Positions 37,269 to 46,880 of a stretch of 46,880 bases of DNA are shown in pieces (within the stretch, counting starts at the first letter, position 1; each line of letters starts with the position of its first letter). Source of the DNA: Nitrospirales bacterium (GTDB lineage Bacteria; Nitrospirota; Nitrospiria; Nitrospirales; UBA8639); contig BQIU01000025.1 in assembly GCA_021603905.1 (NCBI GenBank), forward strand, positions 1 through 46,880. Direction: 5' to 3'. The translations under genes and the position numbers were made by a program. The notes below the pieces were generated by a model. That model saw nothing but the letters and a program-made list of their open reading frames with translations. It had not been told where the DNA came from and made no database searches.

Positions 37269-38714
37269 CTATGAAGACGCTGAGAGGAAAAAATGCGTAT
37301 AGTCTACTAATTGAGGAGGAGATTGCAAAATCATTTTGATTCCCTCACGGTCATATCCTAACTTCTCAAGTGCTGGCTGTGCATCTTGTATTTCTGATTC
37401 CGTGATATAGGCGATCATATCAGGAAGACCGTCTGACTTCAGGTTAGACAGAACCTCATGTAGCTTGCCCTTTTCATCCGAGGGCATCGCATCGCGAAGA
37501 GGAAATTCAATGCGCCGCGTATAGGGGCTGGAATAGCCTGCATTAATCGCTTCAAGAGTCCGAACAACATGGGCATCGAATTCCCATGAATTTGAGTTTG
37601 GTAGATTGGGATGGGCGGCCAGCAGATCCATCAGCGTCAACACATTGGTGTTTAAACTCTTTCCGACAAATTCCCGCTGCGATTCCAGAACCAGGCTCTT
37701 GGCTCCAAGATGACGGCCAATCTCTTCCAGCAAGGCAAAATTGACCATAAAGCTGAACTGTCCACCATGAACGGAATAGCAGGGCTTTTCTGGATCGTTC
37801 AGCACATGAGCGTCAAACGTTCCAGCATCAAAACTGCTAAATCCAATGGCATCAGAAGCCAAGAGACGCATTGCCTCCTTGATTGTCGCCGCGGCACCGG
37901 TATTCACCGGGACCAGGACTTCCTCGTCAATGTTTTTCAAAAACTCTGAAATTGTTCGACGAAAGGCTAACGACTTGGCTTCAATTTCATGGTATTCACG
38001 CTCCCACACCAAGTCCTCCAAAAAGCTAGGAAACGTCTGTAGCCCTTCAATATCTTTGTGATCGAAGGCTTGGACAAATCTTGACCAATCGGTGATCTCT
38101 GCGAGCTTCGATTCGCTGACATTGGGACGAAGATGCTCTTCATGCAAATTACTGGCTTTTCGATACATTAATTTTGTCGGAAGCTCACTCCACAATTCAT
38201 TACAGATAATCCGATCTACTGTGCAGTCTTGGAAGGATTGCAAGTCATCAACATCTCCACGCGTGATCGTCACTCTCTCTTGATGACGGGCCAGATCCGG
38301 ATTACTTCTTGCTTCATTGAGCACCACGTCATTTTTATCAATGAGGTGATACTGGATAAATGGATACAACTGCTGGTCTGTATCCAGCGCTCGCAGACGA
38401 TCTAAAAAACAAGCTGCAAGATTTCCATTCCCGCATCCCCATTCCATGAGAATCAGCGAGGATTTCGAACTTGGCGTTGAATCTCCAGTTGAAGATTGCT
38501 TTGCACGTTGCAACACACGGCGATAATAATCTTCTGCCAACGCATAGCCGAGACGATAATCAGCGGAAGCAAATGTTTGGTAAAGCTCGCGAAGCCGTGA
38601 GCCTCTCAGCCCATAAAACACATCATTAATATGCACTTGCCATTCATCAACCGGACGAAAGTCTCCAATAATTTGAGGAAGAGCATCAGGATCAAACGTG
38701 GAGGACGCAGCCAT
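37269..38714 (-). CDS. SAM-dependent methyltransferase, MidA-like
   Basis: A 481-residue cytoplasmic protein. The N-terminal helical part (residues about 1-85) is followed by a Rossmann methyltransferase with glycine motif LMEWGCGNGNLAACFLDRL and an acidic residue in HLIDKNDVVLNEA, then DRIICNELWSEL resembling the N-E-L/F-x-D-A/E-L-P motif of the MidA/COG1565 group. MidA relatives methylate arginine of respiratory complex I subunits. The long C-terminal half (about 250-481) resembles nothing I can name. Whether it modifies a respiratory protein here is unknown. Confidence 0.75.
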   Translation of the reverse strand: MAASSTFDPDALPQIIGDFRPVDEWQVHINDVFYGLRGSRLRELYQTFASADYRLGYALAEDYYRRVLQRAKQSSTGDSTPSSKSSLILMEWGCGNGNLAACFLDRLRALDTDQQLYPFIQYHLIDKNDVVLNEARSNPDLARHQERVTITRGDVDDLQSFQDCTVDRIICNELWSELPTKLMYRKASNLHEEHLRPNVSESKLAEITDWSRFVQAFDHKDIEGLQTFPSFLEDLVWEREYHEIEAKSLAFRRTISEFLKNIDEEVLVPVNTGAAATIKEAMRLLASDAIGFSSFDAGTFDAHVLNDPEKPCYSVHGGQFSFMVNFALLEEIGRHLGAKSLVLESQREFVGKSLNTNVLTLMDLLAAHPNLPNSNSWEFDAHVVRTLEAINAGYSSPYTRRIEFPLRDAMPSDEKGKLHEVLSNLKSDGLPDMIAYITESEIQDAQPALEKLGYDREGIKMILQSPPQLVDYTHFFLSASS

Positions 38715-38907
38715 AGCAATATGATTCCTTCATGTAACGTAAGTTATTGAATTTGCTAAAGAAAGAGATTTTAACAGACTGCCAGACCCCCTGCAAGGCG
38801 CATTGCGAGATTCTTGACAGGTTCTCGTCACAAAGAGTAGAGAGTACCAGTCAGTCATCAATGTTTTGGCATCATCCTGCAATTCACTGGCGAGCAACAA
38901 TCTCAGC

Positions 38908-39561
38908 ATGCGGCTACTTCTTCGACCAGCCATCGGGACTTCGGTCGTTGCATCTATTTTTTGGTGGCTCTGTTCTACCGCAGTTTTCTGTCCTCTTTAC
39001 GCTGCATCATCTGATCCCGCCCCCCCTCCTGTTTTTCAACCCGATGAAACACAGCATGGTTTTTCGAAATATGAAAGCATCCCCCATCACCCACCTGCAT
39101 CATTAGAACAATCTCCAGATCAAGAATCAGATCTCAACAAAGCTCTGGACCAGCCTCCAGGCGGACTCTTTTATCGAATAGAATTCGCCAAGGGATTTGA
39201 AGAGGCGCAGGGTCTCCGAAAAGGTCATACGATTGTATCCGTGGAGCCCACGAAGGTGTTTCCTCCAGAGAGTCCATTTGTGTTTCTGGTGTTTCACGTG
39301 CATCAACACTATGCACCATATCAGGTCATTGGCCGTCTTTACCCAGAACATATCGAGGGCCAAGATTCATCTGCCCTGATCGAGGAAGATGCCATATACC
39401 TCGCCACAGAGGATGACGGCGGGTACCTTCAATTTGACCGACCAGCAAAGCATTGGCCAGTTGGGACTTATCGTGTTGAAATCTATGTAGGCTTCGAAGT
39501 GAATCCCATTAACATGATGGGGACGATGAGATTTTCAGTGGCTACACATTCGACTCCGTAA
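38908..39561 (+). CDS. secreted protein of unknown function
   Basis: A 217-residue protein with signal peptide (hydrophobic segment about residues 13-30, ending LYAA), then a proline- and glutamate-rich linker, and a beta-rich C-terminal domain (FYRIEFAKGF, FVFLVFHVHQHYAPYQVIGRLYPEHI, YLQFDRPAKHWPVGTYRVEIYVG, MGTMRFSVA) that looks immunoglobulin-like. No catalytic motif is seen. The start at 38908 is chosen because it begins just before the signal peptide; a TTG at 38866 is possible. I do not recognise the family. Confidence 0.65.
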   Translation: MRLLLRPAIGTSVVASIFWWLCSTAVFCPLYAASSDPAPPPVFQPDETQHGFSKYESIPHHPPASLEQSPDQESDLNKALDQPPGGLFYRIEFAKGFEEAQGLRKGHTIVSVEPTKVFPPESPFVFLVFHVHQHYAPYQVIGRLYPEHIEGQDSSALIEEDAIYLATEDDGGYLQFDRPAKHWPVGTYRVEIYVGFEVNPINMMGTMRFSVATHSTP

Positions 39562-39613
39562 TCAAACTACACTCATAAGCCGCTAGCACAAAGTTCAACT
39601 TTCTTCGTCGGGC

Positions 39614-39642
39614 TTGACAGGTCATAGGGGTTTTAGTATCGT
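39614..39642 (+). promoter_or_regulatory. possible promoter of the DUF4321 gene
   Basis: TTGACA (39614-39619) and TATCGT (39637-39642) are 17 bases apart. The -35 is perfect and the -10 matches four of six. It lies about 120 bases upstream of the start at 39765. Confidence 0.35.
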
Positions 39643-39764
39643 GATGAGCAGTTTACCCTAAGCATATTTTTCCGCTCGATCCTGGCAAATCAGTCGTTTG
39701 CCCAACCCTTGTCATTAACGCATCGCCTCATCATCATGGAGCGATTATGAGGAACTTTATTTAA

Positions 39765-40025
39765 ATGAGAAAAACAGGCTGGACACTCTTAATGTTCGTC
39801 CTTGTCGGTGGACTATTCGGTGGTATCTTAGGAGAGATTTTTCGAGTTGCGACTCCGCCAGGCACCGTTCAAAACATTTTTGCCAGAGCATTATCTCCAG
39901 GACTTGACCCGCCAGTCACGGTCGACCTCGTGCTGATCAAGGTCACGTTCGGATTCCTTCTCAAAATGAACTTCTTCACCTTCGTGGGTGCCGTCCTTGG
40001 ATTTTATCTTTATAAAAATCTCTAG
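39765..40025 (+). CDS. DUF4321-family small membrane protein
   Basis: This 86-residue protein has two membrane segments (about residues 6-24 and 62-84) and a loop with the conserved pattern GGILGEIFRVATPPG and KVTFGFLLKMNFFTFVGAVLGFYLYK. This agrees with the DUF4321 family of uncharacterised inner-membrane proteins. A GAGGAA site lies upstream. It stands alone, convergent with uvrB. Confidence 0.78.
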   Translation: MRKTGWTLLMFVLVGGLFGGILGEIFRVATPPGTVQNIFARALSPGLDPPVTVDLVLIKVTFGFLLKMNFFTFVGAVLGFYLYKNL

Positions 40026-40033
40026 ATTGTGAG

Positions 40034-40140
40034 CCTCTAATCCCACAACCATATTGTTCGACTGCACTCCAAATTAAGACACACATCAACATGTTTTAGA
40101 CCACGAACTATCGCTCCTAAGGACACCTGCAATCACAACC
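40034..40140 (+). repeat. imperfect direct repeat, copy 1
   Basis: This 107-base segment matches 40222-40329 at roughly four of five positions, with shared words CCTCTAATCCC, ATATTGTTCG, CACTCCAAATTAA, GAACTATCGCT and TGCAATCA. Its palindromic core reads AACCATATTGTT. The unit is not coding: reading frames are not preserved between copies. Confidence 0.75.
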
Positions 40141-40221
40141 TTCCTGAACCCTGAGCATCCCTTACCCGGCAATGCCTCTACCACCAGCATGATACCCGCT
40201 CAACTACCGTGCCCTAGGGTA

Positions 40222-40329
40222 CCTCTAATCCCCACAACAATATTGTTCGGCTCCACTCCAAATTAAAACACGCGACAAGAGGCTTTAAACCATGAACTAT
40301 CGCTTCCAAGGGCACATGCAATCAACACC
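40222..40329 (+). repeat. imperfect direct repeat, copy 2
   Basis: Second copy of the repeat, 188 bases downstream of the first. Its core is a perfect 12-base palindrome AACAATATTGTT (one substitution away in copy 1). It ends about 100 bases before the uvrB stop codon. The intervening 81 bases show no further repeat. Confidence 0.75.
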
Positions 40330-40429
40330 CCCATTAGCCCACCCTCAATCTTCACATCAGCAGAAAGGGACTCACAAGTCCAACGCGACACCCGTACGAA
40401 CAACAAAAAACACCCAACGATCGCGAGCC

Positions 40430-42436
40430 CTATCTCTCTATTTGCAATTCCTTTTGCCGAAGACTCCGAATCTTGTCACGCAGCTTTGCCGCCTTCTCAT
40501 ACTCTAAGTTTTTGGCCGCGGCCTTCATCTCTTTCTCTAACGTACCAATCGCCTTATCAATCCCCCCTTCGGTTTGATACACCTCTTCCTCTTCCGCGGC
40601 AAGCGTGAGTTCAGGGTAATCCGCTTCAGCAATTTGTGATTCCAAATCATGGATACGTTTGCTAATGGTTACAGGTGTAATGCTATGCGCCACATTATAC
40701 GCACTCTGGATTTCTCTCCGTCGCGCCGTTTCACTCAACGCTACTTGCATGGAGTTCGTCACACCATCTCCATAAAGAATCACCTTACCGTGACTATTGC
40801 GGGCGGCACGTCCCGCCGTCTGGATCAGAGCCCGCTGTCCTCGTAAAAATCCTTCTTTATCGGCATCCAGAACCCCTACAAGACTGACTTCTGGCAGATC
40901 CAAGCCTTCTCGAAGCAAGTTAATGCCGACAAGCACATCAAACACACCCCGTCGAAGATCTCGAATAATCTCAGCGCGTTCGAGTGTTTTGATATCCGAA
41001 TGGAGATACCGAACTTTTAGTCCCACGTCGTGATAATACTCGGTCAGATCTTCAGCCATTCGCTTCGTCAACGTGGTTACCAAAACGCGATGGCCTTTCT
41101 CGATGACATCACGAATTTCCTTCAGCAGATCCTCAACCTGTCCTTTAGCCGGCTTCACTTCCATGATAGGGTCCATCAGCCCTGTCGGACGGATGATTTG
41201 CTCCACCACAGCCTTCCCGGCCCGTTTCAATTCATAAGGACCGGGGGTGGCTGACACATACACGACTTGATGCATGCACTGTTCGAATTCGGGAAATTTG
41301 AGGGGACGGTTATCGAGCGCTGAAGGTAAACGAAACCCATAATTCACTAAGTTTTGCTTTCGAGAATGGTCGCCCTCATACATGCCACCAAACTGTGGGA
41401 TCGTCACATGGGCCTCATCGACAATCAGCAGGAAGTCTTTCGGAAAGTAATCCAGTAATGTGGGCGGCGGTTCTCCCGGAGCCCGCCCACTCAAATGCCG
41501 GGAATAGTTTTCAATCCCATGGCAATAACCCATCATGCGAATCATCTCTAAATCATATTTCGTCCGTTGCTCGATTCGCTGAGCTTCCAATAGTTGATTG
41601 TTTCGCTGAAAATAGGCGACACGCTCTTCGAGTTCCTCTTCGATGCTCTGGATCGCCCGTTCATGTCGATCCGGCGCAATCACATAATGGGTTTTAGGGT
41701 AAATCGGAACCTTCGGGATGCGTCGCAACGATTGTCCCGTGAGCGGATCAATTTCATAAATGGCCTCAATTTCATCGCCAAACATTTCCACGCGAATGGT
41801 ATTGGAATCTGAGGCAGCTGGAAAAATTTCGACCACATCTCCACGGGCACGGAATGTCCCACGCTGCAACTCTAAATCGTTTCTGGAATATTGAATCTCT
41901 ACAAGCTTGGCCAACATCGCATCGCGGCGAATTTCCATTCCTTCTTCCAAATACAACAACATGTCATGATAGACCTCGGGCGATCCAAGTCCATAGATAC
42001 AAGACACGGATGCAATGATAATAATGTCATTGCGCTCCAAGAGTGACGTGGTCGCGGCATGTCGCATTTGATCAATCGTGTCATTGATTGACGCATCTTT
42101 GGCAATATAAGTATCGGTTGTCGGAATATAGGCTTCCGGCTGGTAATAGTCGTAATAGCTCACAAAATATTCAATGGCATTATCCGGGAAAAAGCCTTTG
42201 AACTCTTGATACAGCTGTGCGGCCAACGTTTTATTATGGACTACCACCAAGGTTGGACGTTGAATATTGACAATAACATTGGCCATCGTAAAGGTTTTGC
42301 CGGACCCGGTCACGCCGAGCAAGACTTGATGCGCTATGCCTCGTTGAACCCCCTGAGAAAGAGACGCAATCGCCTTGCCTTGATCCCCTTTAGGTGAATA
42401 GTCTGACTGTAAGGAAAAGATCTGTTCGTGCTTCAT
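40430..42436 (-). CDS. uvrB: excinuclease ABC subunit B
   Basis: The 668-residue protein has all UvrB hallmarks: Walker A GVTGSGKT, the beta-hairpin region [12 protein letters not shown], helicase motifs LIVDEAHV and [10 protein letters not shown], the motif VI region QTAGRAARN, and a C-terminal UVR domain ([22 protein letters not shown]) that binds UvrC. It verifies DNA damage in nucleotide excision repair. The start at 42436 is the usual one; 42472 adds 12 unrelated residues and is not preferred. Confidence 0.97.
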   Translation of the reverse strand: MKHEQIFSLQSDYSPKGDQGKAIASLSQGVQRGIAHQVLLGVTGSGKTFTMANVIVNIQRPTLVVVHNKTLAAQLYQEFKGFFPDNAIEYFVSYYDYYQPEAYIPTTDTYIAKDASINDTIDQMRHAATTSLLERNDIIIIASVSCIYGLGSPEVYHDMLLYLEEGMEIRRDAMLAKLVEIQYSRNDLELQRGTFRARGDVVEIFPAASDSNTIRVEMFGDEIEAIYEIDPLTGQSLRRIPKVPIYPKTHYVIAPDRHERAIQSIEEELEERVAYFQRNNQLLEAQRIEQRTKYDLEMIRMMGYCHGIENYSRHLSGRAPGEPPPTLLDYFPKDFLLIVDEAHVTIPQFGGMYEGDHSRKQNLVNYGFRLPSALDNRPLKFPEFEQCMHQVVYVSATPGPYELKRAGKAVVEQIIRPTGLMDPIMEVKPAKGQVEDLLKEIRDVIEKGHRVLVTTLTKRMAEDLTEYYHDVGLKVRYLHSDIKTLERAEIIRDLRRGVFDVLVGINLLREGLDLPEVSLVGVLDADKEGFLRGQRALIQTAGRAARNSHGKVILYGDGVTNSMQVALSETARRREIQSAYNVAHSITPVTISKRIHDLESQIAEADYPELTLAAEEEEVYQTEGGIDKAIGTLEKEMKAAAKNLEYEKAAKLRDKIRSLRQKELQIER

Positions 42437-42628
42437 GTCGCCAATGTACCATGAGTGAAGAAAAGCAGGCATGGCCCCTGGTCGAAACGCTCAGTAGGAA
42501 CACTTTTGCCCCCACCCTCATTGCTAAAAACCTTAAAACTGCTATATCATACACGACATAACATACGTCACCCCTCGACTCACAATTTAATACCTTACAA
42601 AGGCCCAAGTAAGAAGGAGAAATTGTTC

Positions 42629-43282
42629 ATGAAACACTCCATGTTCAGTGGGATTCTCCTCAGTGTAATCTGCCTCGCAAGCTTCTCGACATCTAGCCAT
42701 GCCGCGTCATATAAGATCTCCTGGACGGGCGACAATGGCCATGCCATGACAGGGAAGTTTAAACATGCCGATAGCCTGACGGGGGTGATTAACGGCACAC
42801 ACTTAGACAGCTTCTCAATCGAAGGCTTTCAAAACAACGCCTCGTTAGGCCATTGGGATATGACCTCTGGAGAAAGCACATCTGCGTTTAGAGAGAGCGC
42901 ATCTGCGTTCAATTTTAATTTTGACACCAATACTGGAACGTTTCTGACAGGCGGACGAAGCGACACACCATCCGGACAACTCTGGAATATCCCAAGCGAT
43001 GGCGGTTTCGGGTTCTTTAGTGGAAATAGCTCGCAGGGCGTCTATGTAAATGGCGAGCATGTGGGCACATCTCAAATCTTCATCGGCTCGACAGTTACCA
43101 CTGTTGGCCTTGTTCCCTCCACACTTCGCGCGGACCGCATTCCTAGTGGGCCAAACTTTAATAATCCCGGAGGGACCGTGGTCAATCCAGAGCCTTCAAC
43201 GATACTGCTGTTTGGAACAGGTATTGGTGGGCTGCTAGCCTATCGCCTTCGAAAACAACGAAAATCTACCCTGTCATCATAA
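42629..43282 (+). CDS. PEP-CTERM sorting-signal protein
   Basis: A 217-residue exported protein with an N-terminal signal peptide (about 1-27, ending SHA), a glycine-, serine- and asparagine-rich beta-type body, and a C-terminal PEP-CTERM signal: NPEPSTILLFGTGIGG followed by a hydrophobic stretch and RLRKQRK. Such proteins are processed by exosortase (EpsH/XrtA-type), normally in bacteria that make exopolysaccharide. The body (ISWTGDNGHAMTGKFKH) resembles other PEP-CTERM proteins of unknown function. The start at 42629 follows AAGGAG. No exosortase is in the window. Confidence 0.88.
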   Translation: MKHSMFSGILLSVICLASFSTSSHAASYKISWTGDNGHAMTGKFKHADSLTGVINGTHLDSFSIEGFQNNASLGHWDMTSGESTSAFRESASAFNFNFDTNTGTFLTGGRSDTPSGQLWNIPSDGGFGFFSGNSSQGVYVNGEHVGTSQIFIGSTVTTVGLVPSTLRADRIPSGPNFNNPGGTVVNPEPSTILLFGTGIGGLLAYRLRKQRKSTLSS

Positions 43283-43332
43283 AGTACTCGTCAACAAATT
43301 CCGATCAGGTTTTTTTCACGTCTCAAATATCA

Positions 43333-43364
43333 ACGGCCAGCTCAAGAATCCTTGAGCTGGCCGT
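43333..43364. terminator. GC-rich hairpin after the PEP-CTERM gene
   Basis: A perfect 14-base stem (ACGGCCAGCTCAAG with CTTGAGCTGGCCGT) with a four-base loop lies 51 bases after the stop. It is not followed by a clear T run on the plus strand, so termination is probable but not certain. Confidence 0.55.
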
Positions 43365-43405
43365 GTGATATAGCCATCTTCGTGGCGGCCATAGATTCAC
43401 TCAAT

Positions 43406-43696
43406 GGGAATGTTGAAACAAGCCGCCAGCGGCGTTCTCGCCCTTTTGCCGTGCTCACGTATTGCCAGTACGCTCCGGGCGTCACCTAATCGTTTATGTA
43501 AGAGGGAGACTCTCTGCAACAAAAAATGAGTGTCATAGTGGTACTACCTCAAAGATAACCGTGCCGAGGGCTGGGCCTTGCTGGCTTGGCTCGCATTTCC
43601 CTGTCGTGGTTGCGCATGGCCCTGTCCCTCGCAGATTGAAGTGTTCGTGAGAGCGCAACAGGCCGAAGATGAGCCAAGACTTTTTTGAACATTCCC
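43406..43696. mobile_element. MITE-like element with terminal inverted repeats
   Basis: This 291-base segment without genes begins GGGAATGTTGAAACAA and ends TTTTTTGAACATTCCC, so the ends are inverted repeats matching at 14 of 16 positions. Internal words GCCGCCAGCGGCGTTCTCG, CACGTATTGCCAGTACGCTC and GGGCCTTGCTGG resemble a class of dispersed intergenic elements that I have seen in Nitrospira-like genomes, whose ends read GATGTTGAAAAAG and CTTTTTGAACATC. No target-site duplication was evident and no transposase is encoded, so it would depend on one supplied elsewhere. Confidence 0.55.
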
Positions 43697-43812
43697 TCAT
43701 AAATTATGATTCTAAGCTTGTTATGGAAAGCTCTTTAGACTAAGAAGGAAAGTATTCAACAGCCTCTCAATCATACCCTCAATTTCTCCCAAAACAGGCA
43801 CCTACCCTTTGG

Positions 43813-45489
43813 TCAAAACAAGCCTGAAATCTCGCCTTTCTCATTCACACCAATCGCATTGGCGGAAGGCACACGGGGAAGCCCGGGCATGGTCATAATA
43901 TCTCCAGTCAAGACCACGATAAATTCCGCCCCAAGAGACAGGCGTATTTCGCGAACGGGAATCGTGAATCCAACTGGCGCGCCTTTTCTGGCGGGGTCCG
44001 TTGAAAAACTATACTGCGTTTTGGCAATACACACTGGAAAATGACCGTAACCCGATCTTTCGAGTTCAGCAAATCGATCTAAGACGGGCTTGGGAAACTC
44101 GACAGTATCAGCTCTGTACACTTCCTGTGCGATCATTCGAACTTTATCGGCCAGCGGCAAGGTATCTGGATAGAGTACATGAAAGTCCGCATCGTTTTGA
44201 TCCAACATGCGTACGACTTCCTCCGCTAATTCCAGAGCCCCCTCCCCGCCCTTTGCCCAATGTTCGGCCAGAACCACTTTGACCCCTAAGCTTGCACAGT
44301 CTTTCTTGACTAATTCAATTTCAGCCTTCGTGTCGGAGGTATACTGGTTAATGGCCACGACAGACGGCACCCCGAACTTTTTTACGTTCTCTAAATGTCG
44401 TAAGAGGTTAGGAAGACCTTGTTGCAATGTTTTAAGATCTTCTTGCTCAAGCCGTTTCGCATCGGCTCCTCCATGAAGTTTCAACGCCTTAATCGTCGCG
44501 ACGACAACTGCACAGGCCGGTCGTAACCCTGAACGTCGACATTTAATATTAAAGAATTTTTCCGCACCTAAGTCTGCGCCAAATCCCGCTTCGGTCACGA
44601 TGTAATCTGCGAGTTTTAATGCGGTTTGCGTCGCCACAACCGAATTACAACCATGCGCGATATTCCCAAATGGCCCACCATGGACCAAGGCCGGGTTCTG
44701 TTCCAGCGTTTGAACCAGATTGGGATTGATCGCGTCTCTCAACAATGCCGTCATCGCACCCTGGGCATGCAAATCTTTCGCAAAGACCATGTCCTTGTTC
44801 GCGGTTCGCCCAATCTTAATATTGCCTAAGCGTCGCTGGAGATCATTGAGATCGGAAGCTAGTCCAAGAATCGCCATCACTTCAGAGGCTGCGGTAATAT
44901 CAAATCGCGCCTCTCGGACAAAACCATTGGCTGCTCCTCCAAGTCCTGTTGACACCAGACGCAATGATCGATCATTCATATCCATGACTCGCCGCCAAGT
45001 GAGACGCCGGGCGTCGAGTTGCGGGGCATGGCCCCAATAGAGGTGGTTGTCCGCCATTGCCGCTAATAAATTATGCGCAGCGGTAATCGCATGAAAATCC
45101 CCAGTAAAGTGCAGATTAATATCGGTCATGGGGACGACCTGTGCATATCCCCCACCGCAAGCGCCGCCTTTCATCCCGAAACAAGGCCCCACACTTGGTT
45201 CACGAATGGCAACCATTGCATTCTTTCCAATTTTATTGAGCCCATCAACCAGACCGACCGCCGTTGTCGTCTTTCCCTCACCCGCCGTTGTCGGAGACAT
45301 GGCCGTCATCAAAATCAATTTCCCTTCGGGACGATCGTGAAACGATTTAAGGACAGAAAGCGGGATCTTGGCCTTATAGCGTCCATAAGGTTCGAGTTGT
45401 TCCTGTGAAAGACCCAAACGAGTTCTGGCAAGATCCACAATCGGCGCCAACACCGCCTGATTGGCAATAGCAATATTGCTCATCGTCAT
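43813..45489 (-). CDS. fhs: formate--tetrahydrofolate ligase
   Basis: A 558-residue enzyme that makes 10-formyl-THF from formate, ATP and THF. It shows the P-loop-like [98 protein letters not shown] and the closing [13 protein letters not shown]. It is a cytoplasmic step of one-carbon metabolism and of the Wood-Ljungdahl methyl branch. The ATG at 45489 lies five bases after an AAGG site; ATG 45483 is also possible. Confidence 0.96.
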   Translation of the reverse strand: MTMSNIAIANQAVLAPIVDLARTRLGLSQEQLEPYGRYKAKIPLSVLKSFHDRPEGKLILMTAMSPTTAGEGKTTTAVGLVDGLNKIGKNAMVAIREPSVGPCFGMKGGACGGGYAQVVPMTDINLHFTGDFHAITAAHNLLAAMADNHLYWGHAPQLDARRLTWRRVMDMNDRSLRLVSTGLGGAANGFVREARFDITAASEVMAILGLASDLNDLQRRLGNIKIGRTANKDMVFAKDLHAQGAMTALLRDAINPNLVQTLEQNPALVHGGPFGNIAHGCNSVVATQTALKLADYIVTEAGFGADLGAEKFFNIKCRRSGLRPACAVVVATIKALKLHGGADAKRLEQEDLKTLQQGLPNLLRHLENVKKFGVPSVVAINQYTSDTKAEIELVKKDCASLGVKVVLAEHWAKGGEGALELAEEVVRMLDQNDADFHVLYPDTLPLADKVRMIAQEVYRADTVEFPKPVLDRFAELERSGYGHFPVCIAKTQYSFSTDPARKGAPVGFTIPVREIRLSLGAEFIVVLTGDIMTMPGLPRVPSANAIGVNEKGEISGLF

Positions 45490-45763
45490 AATAACCTTCT
45501 CCCACAAGTTAAGATTTGCAACGATCGATCATACCAACGACGATGTTCGCAATACTATGGGATAGACTCATGACGACTGAAACGCGTTTCATGATCAATA
45601 CTAGACATTACTTCCTTGCCATCATAGGATAAACCCATACTGGGCAACAGTGGATTGTAAGCATGGGTACTGTGCCAGCATACAATTTGGCCCCAACCAA
45701 CGAACTTCTTCTTGCTTCTTCACGTTCTTGTGGCGTCGGACTTCTCACCGTAAAAGGAGGCCT
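45490..45763. other. divergent intergenic region between fhs and the EEP gene
   Basis: About 270 bases holding the upstream sequences of both genes. No promoter box pair or repeat stands out clearly, although the ribosome-binding site of the downstream gene (AAAGGAGG) is strong. Confidence 0.45.
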
Positions 45764-46880
45764 ATGACACGGATCTTTCACATGACGTTCTGTGTCGCAC
45801 TGGTATATCTCGGCAGTATTCTCCCAGTGTTCGCACAAGAGTTTGAAGTCGGCGAGCCCATCACGCTTCAAGCGACGAAACCCGTCGGAGTCCCGCTGCA
45901 TCGGGAACATCCACCAAACTACTGGAAACATGTGCCCACCAAAACACAAGTGACACTTGAGGACATCGCTCCGGACGGCCAATGGCTGATCATACGTCTA
46001 CCCTCTGGGGAGCGGGCCTGGGTCAGCATTAAGTATATTCGAGCCAGCACTCTACAAAACCCTGCACGTCACCCAAACGAGACAAAAAGCATCCACACGC
46101 AATCAGTTTCACAATCACCATCATCAAAAGAGGATGAAGCGAAAGTTTGGAATTCACGTGACGGGTGCGAACGAGTGGTGCGGAACGGAGGACGGATGGC
46201 TCAAGCATCTTCTGAAACGTTACGCCTCGCCACATGGAATCTTCGATGGTTTCCCATTGGGCAACCTAAGGACCAACAGCATACATCTGCCAAACCCACT
46301 GATATTGATTGGCTGATCTGCACCCTTGTGTGGATGCAACTTGACATCTTAACCGTCCAAGAAAGCCTCGCAACGTCTCTCGCGGATCATGCATGGGACA
46401 CTGTGACGCGAATACTCACGAAGAAAACAGGTGGGAAATGGAAATGGTATCGACAACCTTGTGGCCGACCCAACGACCATCACATTGGGCTCTTATGGAA
46501 TGACTCTCACGTTGAACTTTCCCAATTTGAAAGTCTGTGGCAATTTAATTCGAAAGCCAACTCTCCGAAGAAAGCCTGTACGTTTGGACTCCGTCCCGGA
46601 CAATACGTTCGCGTCAAGTCTCGCAACACCCGCGGGGCCGACTTTCATCTCATTGGACTTCATCTCAAATCAGGTCCGACCGTCTTGGCTGCAGAAGAAC
46701 GTCATAAGGCCTTGAATCGCATTGACCGCACAGTCGCTCCGCTTCTCAAACAAGATCAGGATGTGGTGATTCTTGGAGACTTCAATACGATGGGGTCTGG
46801 GGACCGGCAATCACAGACATCCGAACTGAAATTCGTTCGCCGGAAAGTCGCCAATGAAAGCCCGGGCTTTGAGGATCTTG
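45764..46880 (+). CDS. secreted endonuclease/exonuclease/phosphatase-family protein, cut by window end
   Basis: A frame of 372 codons without a stop, running off the window, preceded by AAAGGAGG. It begins with a signal peptide (MTRIFHMTFCVALVYLGS and about ten more residues, ending VFA). An SH3-like domain (about residues 30-105, with LPSGERAWVSIKYI) and a low-complexity linker follow. From about residue 155 comes an EEP domain with LATWNLRWF (N159), a TVQES motif, LIGLHLKSG and VVILGDFNTMG (D339, N341). These residues match metal-dependent nucleases and phosphodiesterases of the DNase I/sphingomyelinase superfamily. An exported nuclease or lipid phosphodiesterase is inferred. The remaining C-terminal catalytic His motif lies beyond the window. 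Confidence 0.85.
   Translation, partial: MTRIFHMTFCVALVYLGSILPVFAQEFEVGEPITLQATKPVGVPLHREHPPNYWKHVPTKTQVTLEDIAPDGQWLIIRLPSGERAWVSIKYIRASTLQNPARHPNETKSIHTQSVSQSPSSKEDEAKVWNSRDGCERVVRNGGRMAQASSETLRLATWNLRWFPIGQPKDQQHTSAKPTDIDWLICTLVWMQLDILTVQESLATSLADHAWDTVTRILTKKTGGKWKWYRQPCGRPNDHHIGLLWNDSHVELSQFESLWQFNSKANSPKKACTFGLRPGQYVRVKSRNTRGADFHLIGLHLKSGPTVLAAEERHKALNRIDRTVAPLLKQDQDVVILGDFNTMGSGDRQSQTSELKFVRRKVANESPGFEDL

Noticed and set aside
40292..40507. Plus-strand frame overlapping the second direct repeat and the end of uvrB
   Set aside because: The start codon is not kept in the other repeat copy, the frame runs antisense into uvrB, and there is no ribosome-binding site.
42511..42526. Sigma-54-like motif before the PEP-CTERM gene
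   Set aside because: The GG and GC are nine rather than ten bases apart.

Overview
The window looks like chromosomal DNA of a Nitrospira-type bacterium (phylum Nitrospirota), possibly a marine lineage because the base composition is close to even rather than GC-rich. This is inferred from gene content and order: a rho-rpmE-prfA-prmC-murA-his-hinT block beside dnaG, a PEP-CTERM secreted protein, an AlgE-like porin, two TatA/B proteins and formate-tetrahydrofolate ligase. No taxonomic marker such as 16S rRNA is present, so the assignment is provisional.

Layout. 1-3000: accessory DNA with the start of an unidentified minus-strand gene (1-28), a long AT-rich, 5'-truncated reading frame for a large helical protein (137-2305), and a gene-poor stretch with hairpins. 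3079-6376: a cupin protein, a secreted FGE/SUMF1-fold protein, tRNA-Glu(UUC), RNase P RNA, a coiled-coil zinc-ribbon protein and tRNA-Ile2(CAU). 6570-20366, all on the minus strand: dnaG, then a long housekeeping and histidine-biosynthesis block transcribed rho > rpmE > prfA > prmC > murA > hisG > hisD > hisB > hisH > lipoprotein > hisA > hisF > hisIE > HIT protein, with several 4-7 base start/stop overlaps that imply translational coupling. 20938-25796: small conserved genes (DUF2203, YciI-like, EVE domain, PGPGW membrane protein), the CstA transporter and YajQ, with the decayed end of a possible transposase in between.

25822-34215 is the most distinctive region. Two paralogous lipoproteins on the minus strand face a 616-residue lipoprotein on the plus strand. 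That protein has a caspase-like fold with the catalytic His but without the catalytic Cys, followed by an EF-hand. Directly downstream is a complete curli-type functional amyloid operon: three curlin-repeat proteins, then CsgE, CsgF and the CsgG secretion pore. A well-spaced sigma-54-type promoter lies just upstream of the first curlin gene. The curli operon makes and exports extracellular amyloid. A link with the caspase-like and paired lipoproteins is only a hypothesis from proximity.

34393-46880: an AlgE-like outer-membrane porin with a strong terminator, two TatA/B-type proteins, a large SAM-dependent methyltransferase, a secreted protein of unknown function, a DUF4321 protein, a pair of 107-108 base direct repeats, uvrB, a PEP-CTERM protein, a 291-base element with terminal inverted repeats that resembles a MITE, fhs, and a secreted endonuclease/exonuclease/phosphatase-family protein cut by the window end. 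No CRISPR array, rRNA, intact insertion sequence or replication origin was seen.
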